64,000 nt of DNA from Adenanthera pavonina (GCA_026686845.1 JAIVEN010000014.1:34556001-34620000); one strand, 5' to 3'; shown: positions 37,901 to 49,196, counted from the first letter of the stretch. Notes: generated by a model from the sequence alone, not told the origin. Program-made: numbers and translations.

Positions 37901-40900
37901 AGAGGACTTAAAAGAATATATTCAAGGCATCAAATAGGATTTATCCTTTTCATACAAACTTATATAAATTCCCAAAGCATAACATTAAGACTTGCATAAT
38001 AATATCATTCATCATTCTCTTCCTCTTTTCTTTTAGCTCTTCTTGGATTCCTTGTATTGCTTGGCCCTATTATGGTTAGCATTTGGAAGAGTAAGATTCA
38101 AAAAATCTCAGTAGCAATTATCATTCAAGCATACATATCATCACATTTATCATAAAAGGGTCATGAAAGCAATCAAGAAACACTTTGAAAAAATTAAGCC
38201 ATATAATTCCATAAAAATTTAGGCAGAGTTTTTTTTGTAAATCGGGCTACTCGGGGTCACAAGCCCCTTCATCTAACTCAACCAACATCATAAAACATCA
38301 AAACAATTATATGGCACATCATCAAATTCATAGAAATATCACAAGACAATATAATGCAAAAATGGTAAAAATGCTACCTTTGTGAATCCTCTTGCCTTTT
38401 CCTTTGGTTCCACCTCTTTCTAACACTTCTACAATCTTTATTAGGCTTCTTCAAACCTAAATACATTATCAAATAACTACTCTAACTAATAGTTCCATGA
38501 CTTTCTTCAAAAATTGTTCATGAAACCCTAATTCTTCAAAAATTCACAACAAATTCATTCGTAGCTCAAAAATGATGAATTATACCTCTATTCCATGTAA
38601 TTTTTCATGAGGAATCCAAATATGGCCTCAGAATTACCAAATCTCATCTCTAACTATAGTTACTGTTTATTCCGAATTAAGCTTTAAAACCCTAAAATTA
38701 CATATTGCTTATCTCTACCTTTTTCATGATTTTCACACTTGTTCCTAAGGTTTTTCACCATGGGGAACTCATTTTTGGCATCAGACTTGTGAAATTCCTA
38801 TTCTTTCTTAACCCTAGGTACTGGCCAAAATTTACTCATGGAAGGGAAAGAGAGAATTCCTTCATAGCTTGCTTTAATCTCTTGAAATCATGTCTCAAGT
38901 GACTTATTCATACTTTTTCATGATTTCAATGCAAGAAAATACTTGCCCTCATACTTTCTTTCTTCGGCTAAAATTTAGATTCGGAGGGAAGGAGAAGAGG
39001 ACTTAGCCAAACCAACTCTAAGCTCCCACAAACTTGAACTAAAAGTCTTAAGGATTCAAAAGAAAGATCTTACCTTGAGTAGTTTCCTTCCTTCTCTCCT
39101 TTTTTTTTTCTTCTTTTTCTCCTTCACGTCTTTCTCTTCTCCTTGAGCCTATTTCAGCAGCTTCTCTCTCTTATGTCTTTGCCTCACAAGGTCGGTCAGA
39201 CTTAAGGAAAAAGGAGGGATAATTATCTTGCTTAATTACCATAGTATAGTCAACTTGACTTGAGGTGATTATTTCAAACACTTCCACCTTAAGTTTCTTA
39301 AATAATAATTAATTAATCCAATTTAACATGTGGCTGTTTCCTTCTCCTTTCTCCCAGCATGGAAGTTGGTCAATTAAGTAGCAAAATAATATCCTAATTA
39401 CCATAGTTAATTTTCCTAACTTGGGTTGAATTTGTCCAAAACTTAATGATTAACTTTTGTTAACAAAATATTATAAAATTCTTATCCTCATGCACTGCAA
39501 TCTGTCACGCCATTTATGGAGAAAATTCCTCAAAAATATTGCATAATTTTCTTGATCCATATATACCCGATGTCGGATACTTTTTACTAGTATCGATAAA
39601 GTCGCTTTCTCAATAATTTAGTATTTTAGGGATATAGGACTATTCCAAATTTATATTTATAATTTCTTAACTATATTGTCCCAAGTGGTATTTCTGTGAG
39701 GCACATATCCTGTTCCGGTTACTATTTAACCATCTGTGGGGCTCATAATCTACTTTATCTGTATTTAGTTACTTTTGGACACTTGGCACTGATTATTTCT
39801 TTATCCTTAAATATTAATCCTCAGTGCCATATACCATTAGACTCGTCTTGTCAAGAGCTTTATTTTGACAGTAATTTTGTATATTCACAAAATTACCTCT
39901 GATTCGGGATTAAATTATAATTTCTAAAACTTTTAGGTCTTTAGGTGTAATTTTTCCCAAACTTATTCTCATTTTCTCTCCGTGTGAAATTCTTCCTTTA
40001 GGGACTAACTTGAAAGCATTCTTAATCCTTGAGGCCAAAATATAATTTTATCATTTTTCTATTTAACATAAAAAAATAACTTCTTTGCCCCTCATCACTC
40101 TTAACGGTGTCTTTCAATTTTTTCAGTTACTTATGCATTTTATAATATCAATTTTTTCCTTGAGAATTAAATGCAATATTCACATTTAACTTCTAATATG
40201 GGAAATGATCATTTTGCCCTTAAGCTGGGTCAAAAACATAATTATCCATTCTTTCGAACACTTTCTTATAATTTTACCTAAAGACCAATTTTTTTTATTA
40301 TTTCTTTCTCACTATTCACACTAACTTTCAAATTACTCTATCTCTCAACCTAGACCTCCTGGCTACACAATACTTATACTATTACACTCAACTCGGAGCG
40401 GGCTTTCATTCAAGTGGTATATTGTATATTTTCCAAGGTGAGTTCTGGAATTAATAGAAAAGGACCTAATGGAAAATTAATTCTAATTAAGGACCAAACA
40501 TAACTTCTGAAAATTAAATGAAAAACTAATTCCTTCTAAAGCCCGATTATATATAGCATTTTCGTCTTACTTCGTTTCTCATCTTTCATTCATTTTATAA
40601 CATCCCATAAAAGTAGGGATATTACACTTTCTTTTCTTCTTTCATCTCTTTTCTCTCATGAGTTGGGCTTCTAGTTTGCTGTAATATGCGAGCCTCTCAC
40701 TCACTAACCAACATGTAGGAACCCAAGAGGGAAGAGATGAGATAAACTTCCTTAATCATAGTTTACTCTTCTTAACTTAGGTTAGTCAAGAAGTAGTTTA
40801 AGAAATAATAAAATATTGCTTTTTCCCCATGTGCAGCAGCTGTTTGGACGTCCAAAATAGGAAGCAAATTGGATAATTAACTCACTTAGCTACTTAGCTT

Positions 40901-40985
40901 AATCATGGGTTAATTAAACTCAATCCAACCTTGGTCACTTTTACATGCTTCTTCAAGAAGTATTTGCATAAAATATTAAAATAAT
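34946..40985 (-). mobile_element. Truncated LTR of the TGTAAYATCC family, split by a nested copy
   Basis: Left end TGTAACACCC, left flank TACTC. Bases 36927-40626 are a nested LTR with CTTTC duplicated on each side; this element resumes at 40632. The resumed part (TCATGGGTTAATTAA near 40904, CTTCTTCAAGAAGTATTTG near 40950) matches 485-550 of the first copy. About 650 expected bases on the TGTAATATCC side are missing before the CACTA-like element. Block A is near 36221-36285, block B near 36059 and block C near 36598; TACCTT is at 36403. Confidence 0.7.
36927..40626 (-). mobile_element. Long-variant LTR with perfect TSD CTTTC
   Basis: Left end TGTAACACCTTAC, right end AGGGATATTACA. CTTTC lies on both sides (36922-36926 and 40627-40631). 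Length 3700, the longest copy. About 400 bases at the 40200-40626 side extend beyond the point where shorter copies start, and are shared with the start of 12839-15958. Blocks A (38204-38273), B (38058) and C (38755) are in minus order. TACCTT occurs at 38375 and 39071. Confidence 0.85.
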
Positions 40986-40989
40986 TGGT

Positions 40990-42513
40990 CACTTGTACTT
41001 TACCAAGTAATAGTTGGCATTTGTGAAACAAACGTCAATTTTATTCTTAGGTAAAGTTGGCATTTGTCAACAAACACCAACTTTATTAGGTAATAGCTGG
41101 CGTTTCTTTCACAAATGCCAACTTTGGTTTTATGGTAAACTAAAAGTGGTACTGAGTTTAGTTTAATTAGGTTTTATTTCTATAAACACCAACTATTTAT
41201 TATCTAAGTTAAAAAACACAAGCAATGGATTGATATTTATAGTTGTTGATAAAAAAAAATCTAATGGTCCTCATTCATCCTCTTTCTATCTCACATGTAA
41301 TCCTTTCTCCACTTCTTTCATTTCTTTCTTCAGCAACACTCTTTTTCTCTGACATACATCTTACCTTACCTCTAGTACTCTGCTTCCTTATCTTCCTCAT
41401 CCCTCTTCCTTCATTATCCTTAGCCACCACGTCTTTAACATCATTGAATCTACAAGACTTCACTTCCTTATTTACTGTGCCACCGCTGACTAATGCATTA
41501 ACGCCACCACCATCTTCCCCTTCTGCTGTGCCACCATTCTCAGTGTCATCACCAGCTCCCATGGATGAGGTTGAAGTACACGTCACATCATGGATGAGGT
41601 CAAATCTAGTGCCTTTGGTCAGATCTCCAAACTCTCGACCTCTCGCTCTCTCTTGGTTTCATCTTTGGAGAGTTTGACGCCATGGATTGTCTAATCTCTA
41701 ATCTCTTTCACTCAGATCTCCAATCTTTCTCCCTTGGTTTCATCTGTGCGGCGAGTTTGATGTTGCTGGGTTTGGATAATGTTTTTGTTCTACCACAAAC
41801 CTTTTCAAGCTCTTGCCTTCTTCAAGTTTCAATACCAGGTGCATCCTCACGGTCATTGTTGCTAATGTCAATTCCATTGTTTGTGGTTTTATTTTTTTTA
41901 TTGTTTTTGTATTATGCTATTGAAGGGTCAAAGATGTTTCGTTGATAAATTCCCTACTCTATACTACATTTTTTTGGCTGAATATGGAGAAATTGTAGCA
42001 TTTGGATTATGTAGAAATTTTGTTTGTTAAGTTTTGGTCCATTTGTTCCTCTGTTCTGATTATGTAGCAGGAGTTGATCATTTCTTCAATATTTATTGTT
42101 TGTATATATGTTTCTTCAGATGAAACACCATAAATCTAGAATTGTTAACTAATTAGAAGCAATAAGCATTTCTTCCTTTCTTTCTTTAAAGGTCTAGGCT
42201 CAATTTAAGGGAATTTTTTTCTTAAAAAAATAAAGTGAAACGTTGGCGTTTATCATATAAATGCCAAGTAAGTTGCCTCTTTAGATTTGTTAATATAAAC
42301 TTCATTTAAAGTTCACTTTAGATGGTCTTTATAGTATAAATGCCAACTAAAGTTGACATTTTAGTCAACATTTATCCAAGAAATGTCATATAAAGCTAAT
42401 TTAAAATGCTAACTAAAACCCCCCATTTTAATGAGCAGTCAAATAGTTGGCATTTAAGAAAAGTTAATAAAGAGCAAAAATAAAAGCCAACTATTCTCAT
42501 TTTTGGTCTAGTG
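40990..42513. mobile_element. CACTA-like non-autonomous DNA element
   Basis: The right end reads GGTCTAGTG, so inverted it begins CACTAGACC. The left end reads CACTTGTAC. Both ends carry ATAGTTGGC about 19-20 bases inside. Both subterminal regions (41010-41220 and 42240-42490) carry repeated TTGGCATTT / AAATGCCAA motifs in both orientations, a typical CACTA (En/Spm) feature. A matching 3-bp TSD is not visible (flanks GGT and AAT). No transposase is present. The core holds low-complexity frames at 41243-41945. Confidence 0.55.
41243..41945 (+). other. Open frames inside the CACTA-like element, doubtful coding
   Basis: Two consecutive frames: 144 codons at 41243-41677 and 87 codons at 41682-41945. 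The first translation is rich in Leu, Ser and Pro with a hydrophobic N-terminal half. The second has a hydrophobic C-terminal segment (FVVLFFLLFLYYAI). The stretch is less AT-rich than its surroundings and includes leader-like TTTCATCTTTGGAGAG and TTTCATCTGTGCGGCG. It could be a fragment of host sequence carried by the element. I do not recognise a protein family. Confidence 0.25.
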
Positions 42514-42623
42514 AATAAAGTGGGTCTGTATGCTTCAATCAAGGGAAGGGAAGGGGGAAGGGATTTTAATAAAGGGGAGGGAAATGGTTTTAATTTTCCC
42601 TTATTTGGGGTTTTTTATGAGGA
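42514..42623. other. Short spacer before copia element 2
   Basis: GGGAAGGG-rich stretch with no gene. The last five bases, GAGGA (42619-42623), are the expected left TSD of element 2. Confidence 0.4.
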
Positions 42624-42671
42624 TATTAAATCAGAAGTTTTAATTATTTCAAACAACTAGAGCTTGGAAAA
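42624..42671 (+). mobile_element. First 48 bases of element 2 5' LTR
   Basis: TATTAAATCAGAAGTTTTA..CAACTAGAGCTTGG aligns with the start of the other copia LTRs (TGTTGAATCAAGTGTTTTG..CAACTAGAGCTTGG). The sequence picks up at 55080. The last five bases (GAAAA, 42667-42671) are the TSD of element 1. Confidence 0.75.
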
Positions 42672-43247
42672 TGTTGAATCAAGTATTTTGATGATTCCAA
42701 ACCAACCAACTAGAGCTTGAAAAGAAGATATCAAAGGTGTACAAAAGATCTCAGGTGGAGAAATCCAAGAAAAACTAATATAAGATTAGATATAGAATTT
42801 CTTACTGTGTTTAAATTAAGTAAAAGACTTTGAACTTGTAAAAGAATGTTTTAAAAATGTGATTTTACACTAAATCATGAAGTATTTGAAAAGTACCCAC
42901 TAATAGACGAACTTTGAAGTGTAAAAATTGATTTGTTGCTTTGGAAATTCAAACTTTGGCATCTGAAATTCAAACTTCAGAATGAAAATATATTAGTCAG
43001 AAAAGAAGTCTCTCTGACAGACAAATTTCATCTTTGAAAATTCGAATTTCTGGTAAAACACAAATTATGAAAAATGAAAAATTCGTCTGAGGATATGTCA
43101 AAATTCATCTGAAAGAAAAGTTTGAAAAGAGTTCTAAATTAGTCTTCTGATAGATGAACTTTGATTTTAGAAATTCGAACTTTGGAAATACAGCCTGCAA
43201 GTCTGTTATGATAATCTTTTAACATACGAATTTTAGCATTCAAAAAT
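42672..43247 (+). mobile_element. Truncated 5' LTR of element 1
   Basis: Collinear with 53499-54070 of the 3' LTR at roughly nine in ten positions by eye, then stops within the U3-like motif array. TATA box, R, U5 and primer-binding site are all missing. The LTR is joined directly to gag through about 30 bases of filler that copy gag sequence (see findings). Confidence 0.8.
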
Positions 43248-43284
43248 TTGGTCTGTCATTTAAATGGGAGATTTTAGAAATTCA

Positions 43285-45069
43285 ATGGTCGGCTTTGGAA
43301 AAAACATTCTACCTAAGGGGAACAAGACAAACAGACCATCTGGCTTCAGTGGAGAACACTATGGATACTAGAAGATGAGAATGCAAATCTATCTCCAGTC
43401 TATTGATCTGGACATTTGGTCTGTCATTTAAAAGGGAGATTTTATCTCAATGAAGCTGCAGGATGATAGGAAATACAAGGAGAAGCCAGAAGATGAGTGG
43501 AATGAGGAAGATAAGGGAAGAGTCCTGTTGAACTTTAAGGCAAAACACTGCCTGGTCATTGCATTAAACTAAGATAAATTCTACAGAGTATCACAATGTT
43601 CCACAGCCAAGGGTATATGGGATACTCTAAAAATCTCTCATGAAGGAACCACTGGAGTAAAAGAGAACAAATTAAACTCATGCATTGGCGAGTATGAAAG
43701 CTTTAGAATGGTGGAAAGTGAAAGTATCAAAGAGCTACAAAAGAGATTCACCCTCATTGTGAATCAATTCAAGAGTCTTGGCAAGGAGTACACTTAGCCA
43801 GAAAAAGTCAAAAAAATCCTTAGAGCTCTTCCTCTGGATTGGTAACCAAAAGTAACAGCAATAGAGGAAGCCAGAGGAGAGTCAATGGCATTTGTCACAG
43901 CACTCTTCAGTAGCCTTGAAGAATATGAGGGAAAGATAAAGATTCTTAAGGAAGTAGGTCAAGACAGGAAAAGAAGGGTCATGCTTTAAAAGCTGCTGAA
44001 GAGAAAAAAGAAGAATTTGATGATGTAGATGAATTGGATGAAGAAACTCTGGCTATGATGGTCAAAAAATTTGGAAGGTTTTACAACAAGAAAAGAAATA
44101 AAAGATTCTTCAAGAAAGGAGCAGCTGGAGACAATAAGAAAGAAGGAAAAGAGCCTATCACATGTTATGAATGCAAAAAGTAAGGGCACATCAAATGAGA
44201 TTGTCCACAATTCCTAAAGAAGCAAGAGAAAGAAAAGAAAGCTATTGACAAGGGCAAGAAGAATAAGGCATACATCTCATCAATTTGAGGCAACATCTCA
44301 GATGAAGATGAAGTTGCCAATATCTGCTTGATGGCTCTTGCATCTGAAGAAAATTCAATCTCATCTAACAATGATCATGAAAATGAGGTATATGAATCTG
44401 AACCTTCCTATTCTAAATTGCTTGATGCATTTCATGAACTGAATGATGAGTTCATTAAGACTGCTAAAGAGCTAAAGCAGGCTAAGAAAAATATTAGCAA
44501 GTTAGAATCTAAGTGCAACATTTCTGACACTCAATCTTTGCATAGAGCTGAATCTGCTTGCTGTACATCATGTATTGGATTAAAACAAACTAATGACTAT
44601 ATGTTGAAAAGCATGGCTAGACTTACTAAGAGCAAAGATATGTTGTTTGCTTTAATGGGAAGTCAAAGAATCACACAAGAAAAAGCTAGACTTGGTTATG
44701 ATCCTTGTGCAGTCAAAGAAAAGATTAAAAAGAAAAATCAAAATCTGTATATGAGGCATTTTGTGTATGCTAATGGACATGAAAAGAAAGATCACATTTC
44801 AAATTGCATTAAATCCTATGACCAACCAAAATATGTGAAACAAAAGTATTAGCTGCATTGCTTTCTTCCTGCATCACAATCCAACAGTCCCCTTTACCAC
44901 TTGTCACTTCTGTAATAAGAAGGGACACATTTCCAAATCATGTTTATTGAAGAAAAATAGACTTGACAGAAAGGTAGAATGGGTTCCCAAAGGTACATTT
45001 GTATCTAGGGAAAATGCCATTGACCGAAAAGGACCCATGCAAATTTGGGTACCTAAAAAGAAATTCTAA
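43285..45069 (+). pseudogene. Copia gag of element 1, broken
   Basis: Encodes the nucleocapsid or particle protein of the retrotransposon. The start ATG at 43285 aligns with 56599 of element 2. Visible parts: SGEHYGY shortly after the start; a UBN2/copia-type gag domain (about 43490-43930: STAKGIWDTL, CIGEYESFRM, LQKRFTLIVNQF, EEARGESM); a first zinc knuckle at 44164-44205 (CYECKK, stop, GHIK, stop, DC); an acidic, helix-prone linker at 44328-44852 (FHELNDEFIKTAKELKQAKK); a second CCHC knuckle at about 44897-44940 (CHFCNKKGHISKSC). It closes with VPKKKF and TAA at 45067-45069. Stops include 43570, 43798, 44181 and 44196. No intact product. Confidence 0.85.
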
Positions 45070-48000
45070 ACCTTGTTTTGCAGATTTTTCTTAAAGCAAG
45101 AAAGAGCAACAAATGGTATATGGACAGTGCTTACTCAAGCCATTAGTAATAAGGAGAAGTTCATCACCCTTAGAAACAAGAAAGGAGAAAAGGTGACCTT
45201 TGCATGTGACCAATACGGTAAAATAGTTGGCATTAGCATAATGGGTAAGAACCCAGAAACATATACAGAAGAAGTGCTGTTTGTAATTGGCCTCAACCAC
45301 AATCTGCCAAATGTGAGTCAAAAATGTGACAAAGGGAACTGGGTATTGTTTAACTCAAAATTTGACCTAGTTATCCAAAAAAGTGATCATAAAGTAATCA
45401 TCAAGGCTCAAAGGGATGGTAACTGTTATACTATCGATCTTGATGAACTTACTTCCTTAGATTCTGTCTATTTAATTAGTCAAGATAATGATAGTTGGTT
45501 GTGGCATAGAAGACTGGCATATGTTAACATGAACCAGCTATCAAAACTGATTAAGAATGAGTTAGTCACTGGCTTACCAAAAATCTCTTTTGAAAAAGAC
45601 AAAGAATATGATGCATGCCTCAAAGGAAAACAAACTAAATCATCTTTCAAATCTAAAAATGTAGTCACCACATCTAGACCACTACAACTATTGCATATGG
45701 ATCTAATAGGTCAATCTAGAGTAAAAAGCATTGGTGGAAACCTGTATGTTCTTATGATTATGAATGATTACTCTAGATTTACCTGGACTTTGTTTCTTTC
45801 TTCCAAAAGTGAAACATTTGATGCATTTGTAACCTTAGCTAAGAAAGTGCAAAATGATAAAGGTATTTCTATTGTGTCTATTAGGTCTGATCATGGAGGA
45901 GAATTTGAAAAATCATGTTTTCTGAAGTACTGTGATGAACATGGAATTAATCACAACTTCTTAGCACCAAGGACTCCTCAGCAAAATAGAGTGGTGGAAA
46001 GGAAGAACAGAACGATTGGGGAAATGGCAAGATCAATGTTGAATGCAAAGGAACTCTCTTAAGTATTCTGGGCTGATGCAATAAACACAGCAAGTTATCA
46101 TAATAACAGAGCCTATATCAGACCAATTCTAGGGAAGACTTCTTATGAGCTGTACAAAGGGAGGAAGTCAAACCTTTCACATCTACATGTATTCGGTTGT
46201 AAATGTTTCATCCACAACAATGGAAAGAAGAATTTGCGTAAGTTTGATGTCAAATCTGATGAAGGTATATTTCTTGACTATTCTAGTCGGAGTAAAGCAT
46301 ATAGAATTTTTAATAAAAAGATTAGATCATTAGAAGAATCTATGCATGTTGTGTTTATTGAAAATGAAACAGTTTCCAAGCATGTCATTGATGAAGATGA
46401 TCTTATCTTTAACTTTAAAAACTTAGATCTTTCTAAAGAAGGTAAAATTGAATCTCCAAAAATATCTGAATCTACTAACATAGAAGAAGATATTCAGGAA
46501 AAAGATCTTGAGTATGAGAACAATGAGGAAATGTCTCAAGAACTCCCTAAAGTTTGAAGATATCAAAGGAATCATCCTGTTGATCAAATGATTAAGGATG
46601 TTCAGGAGAAAGTTAAAACCAGAAAACAACTTAGGGATCAGATGATCAATTGTGCTTTTATTTCCCAAATTGAATCTAAGTATGCTGAAGAAGCCTTAAC
46701 TGATGAGTACTGGATTCTGGCTATGCAAGATGAACTAAATCAGTTTGAAAGAAATCAAGTGTGGAATTTAGTGCCTAGACCTAGAAATCACCTTATCATT
46801 GGCACTAAATGGGTCTTTAGAAATAAACTTGATGAATCAGGAACAATTATTAGAAATAAAGCAAGATTAGTTGCCAAAGGATATAATCAAGAAGAAGGTA
46901 TTGATTTTGAGGAAACTTTTGCTCCAGTTGCAAGATTGCAAGTAATTAGAATCCTACTGGCCTATGCATGCATGAAAAACTTAATGTTATATCAAATTGG
47001 TGTAACAAGTGCTTTTCTGAATGGATATATCATAGAGGAGGTTTATGTGGATCAACCTCCATACTTTGAGAACCCAACAAAACCAAACCATGTTTATAAA
47101 CTAAAGAAAGTTCTTTATGGCTTAAAACAAGCTCTTGGAGCATGGTATGAAAGGCTAAGCAATTTTCTAACTGAAAAGGGATTCAATAGAGGAAAAATAG
47201 ATACTACTCTTTTCACTAAGAAAGAAAACAAAGACTTGTTGTTCAAATTTATGTTGATGATATTATATTTGGTGCTACTAATGAATCTCTTTGCAAAAAC
47301 TTCTCTAAGCTAATGTAGGGTGAATTCAAAATGTCAATGATAGGTGAGCTCAACTTCTTCCTTGGATTGCAAATTAAGCAATATGATGATGGCATCTTCC
47401 TCAATCAATCAAAATATCTGAAAGAATTGCTGAAAAAGTTTGGCATGGAAAAAGCCAAGTCAATGGGAACTCCTATGACTACTGCAACAAAGCTTGATAT
47501 AGATGAAGGAGGAAAAACTTTTGACATAACTCAATATAGGAGAATGATTGGATCCTTGTTATACCTAACAGCTAGTAGACCTGACATCATGTTCAGTGTC
47601 TGTATGTGTGCAAGGTTCTAATCATGTCCCAAAAAATCCTATGCAACTGCTGTGAAATGAATCTTCAGATATCTAATTGGAATATCACATATGGGACTTT
47701 GGTACCCAAAGGGCAACGGAGAAGAACTCATAGGATACACTGATACTGACTTTGCTGGATCCAAAACTGACAAAAAAAGTACAAGTGGAACATGTCAGTT
47801 CCTTGGAGGATTCTTGGATTCATGGTTCAGCAAGAAGCAAAACAGTGTGGTTCTCTTCACTGTAGAAGCTGAATATGTTACTGCTAGCAGCTATTGTGCT
47901 CAAGCCATTTGGATGAAATAGTAGCTTGAAGATCTTGAGATTGAGATGAAGGCAATTCCAATAATGTCCAACAATCAAAATACTATCAACATCACAAAGA

Positions 48001-48200
48001 ATCCTGTCATGCATTTAAGGACAAAGCACATTGAAGTTAGGTATCACTTTATAAGGGATCATGTTCTGAAAGGAGAGATCAGATTGGAATACATCCCTAC
48101 CGAGGATCAAGTTGCAGACATTCTGACCAAGCCTCCCCAAGAAGATAGACATTGTAAAATCAAAAGAGAATTGGATATAGTAAATCCCAATGAACTATAA
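45070..48200 (+). pseudogene. Copia pol of element 1 (PR-INT-RT-RH), broken
   Basis: Would encode protease, integrase, reverse transcriptase and RNase H. The protease motif MDSAY.S lies near 45120 in another frame. 45073-46062 is one 329-codon frame holding the GAG_pre-integrase region (LWHRRLAY, zinc-site His and Cys each replaced) and the integrase core with D (HMDLIG), D (IRSDHGGEF) and E (PQQNRVVERKN). TAA at 46060 and TGA at 46555 cut the integrase C-terminus and linker. RT is at 46588-47313 (KWVFRNKLDESG, KARLVAKGYNQEEGIDF, YGLKQALGAWYE). The YVDD box at 47250-47261 is intact but out of frame after a two-base loss. RNase H is at 47331-48200 (TDFAGSKTDKKSTSGTCQF, then DQVADILTKP), with stops at 47619 and 47919. 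Confidence 0.9.
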
Positions 48201-49196
48201 GTAAGTCCTTACATACATCTATTTTAAAATTTCTAACATTGAATCAATCCAAACTTTAGCATCAGAGTGAGTTTGATATGTGTTGCAAGTGCTCCTCATA
48301 AGTTCAAATGACAATAGATCTATGCAATGAAGCTAATCAGAATGGCACAATCAAAAGATAAAAAAGGAAGCCAAAAATTTCAACTTCTGGATCTATTCTG
48401 TAAGTTTAGAAATTTAAAATTCACATTTTAGATGATTATTAAATGAATTTCTATGTTGAATTGTGTTTTTGGAAGAGTCAACATGCTCAACATTCTAACT
48501 TAGATGCCTATCAGATGAATTTCAGTTGGCTACACCCTGTAACAGTTCTCTTTAACCTTTGAAATTCGTTTGTTGAACAGCAGAAATTCAAATTTCAAAA
48601 ATAAAATGCCAATATTGTCTTTGTTCAAAATGACTGTTGTACAAATCTCCATTTCTCAAAATACACATTTTAGAAATTCTTTACAAAATGTTGAAATTCG
48701 AATTTTTGAATCAAAATTCGTTTGTTCAAACATGCTCTCATAATTGGGTCTCTGAAAGATGAATTCTCGTAAGTAAAATTTGTCCGTTTCCAGTTTTGTT
48801 CATGATTGCTTATTGCCTGGATCTTTCAAAGTTTGAACTTTGTTGAAACGAAGTTTGTCTATTCACTTATTGTTCTCAGAACTAAGCCTCTATCAGACAA
48901 ACTTCCAGATGAAAATTTGTCTGTTAGTAAGCCTCACCATATGGATTAACCTGTAACTGCTTGAAATTCAAATTTTGACCTTTCAAAATTTGTCTGTTTA
49001 ACGGTTACATATGTTAAAACCGAAGGTCTTCCTCTGAACAAACACAACCCTATTCATCTCTCTCTCAAGTCTGTTCAAATTCTCTCTTTAATTCCCATTA
49101 ACTCCATTCGTGAATTTTTATTTCTCACCGATTAAACTTCTTTTCGCACCTTATAAACTCATTCTTAGCATCTTTTTGAATCATTCATCTTCGAGA
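48201..49196 (+). promoter_or_regulatory. pol to third-ORF spacer with LTR-like motif array
   Basis: About 1 kb with no ORF. From roughly 48380 to 49010 it carries the same alternating motifs that fill the copia LTR: GAAATTCGAATTTTTG, AAAATTCGTTTGTTC, AAATTCGTTTGTTGAAC, AGATGAATT and relatives. The stretch after the array has a CTCTCTCTCAAG polypyrimidine segment and leads straight to the third-ORF ATG at 49197. A promoter role is inference. No TATAAATA is seen here. Confidence 0.55.

Noticed and set aside
2021..40626. Reading the TGTAAYATCC repeats as DNA transposons because their ends are inverted
   Set aside because: The inverted ends are only about 8-10 bases, start TG and end CA, and the duplications are 5 bp; LTRs fit better than hAT (8), CACTA (3), Mutator (9) or Harbinger (3).
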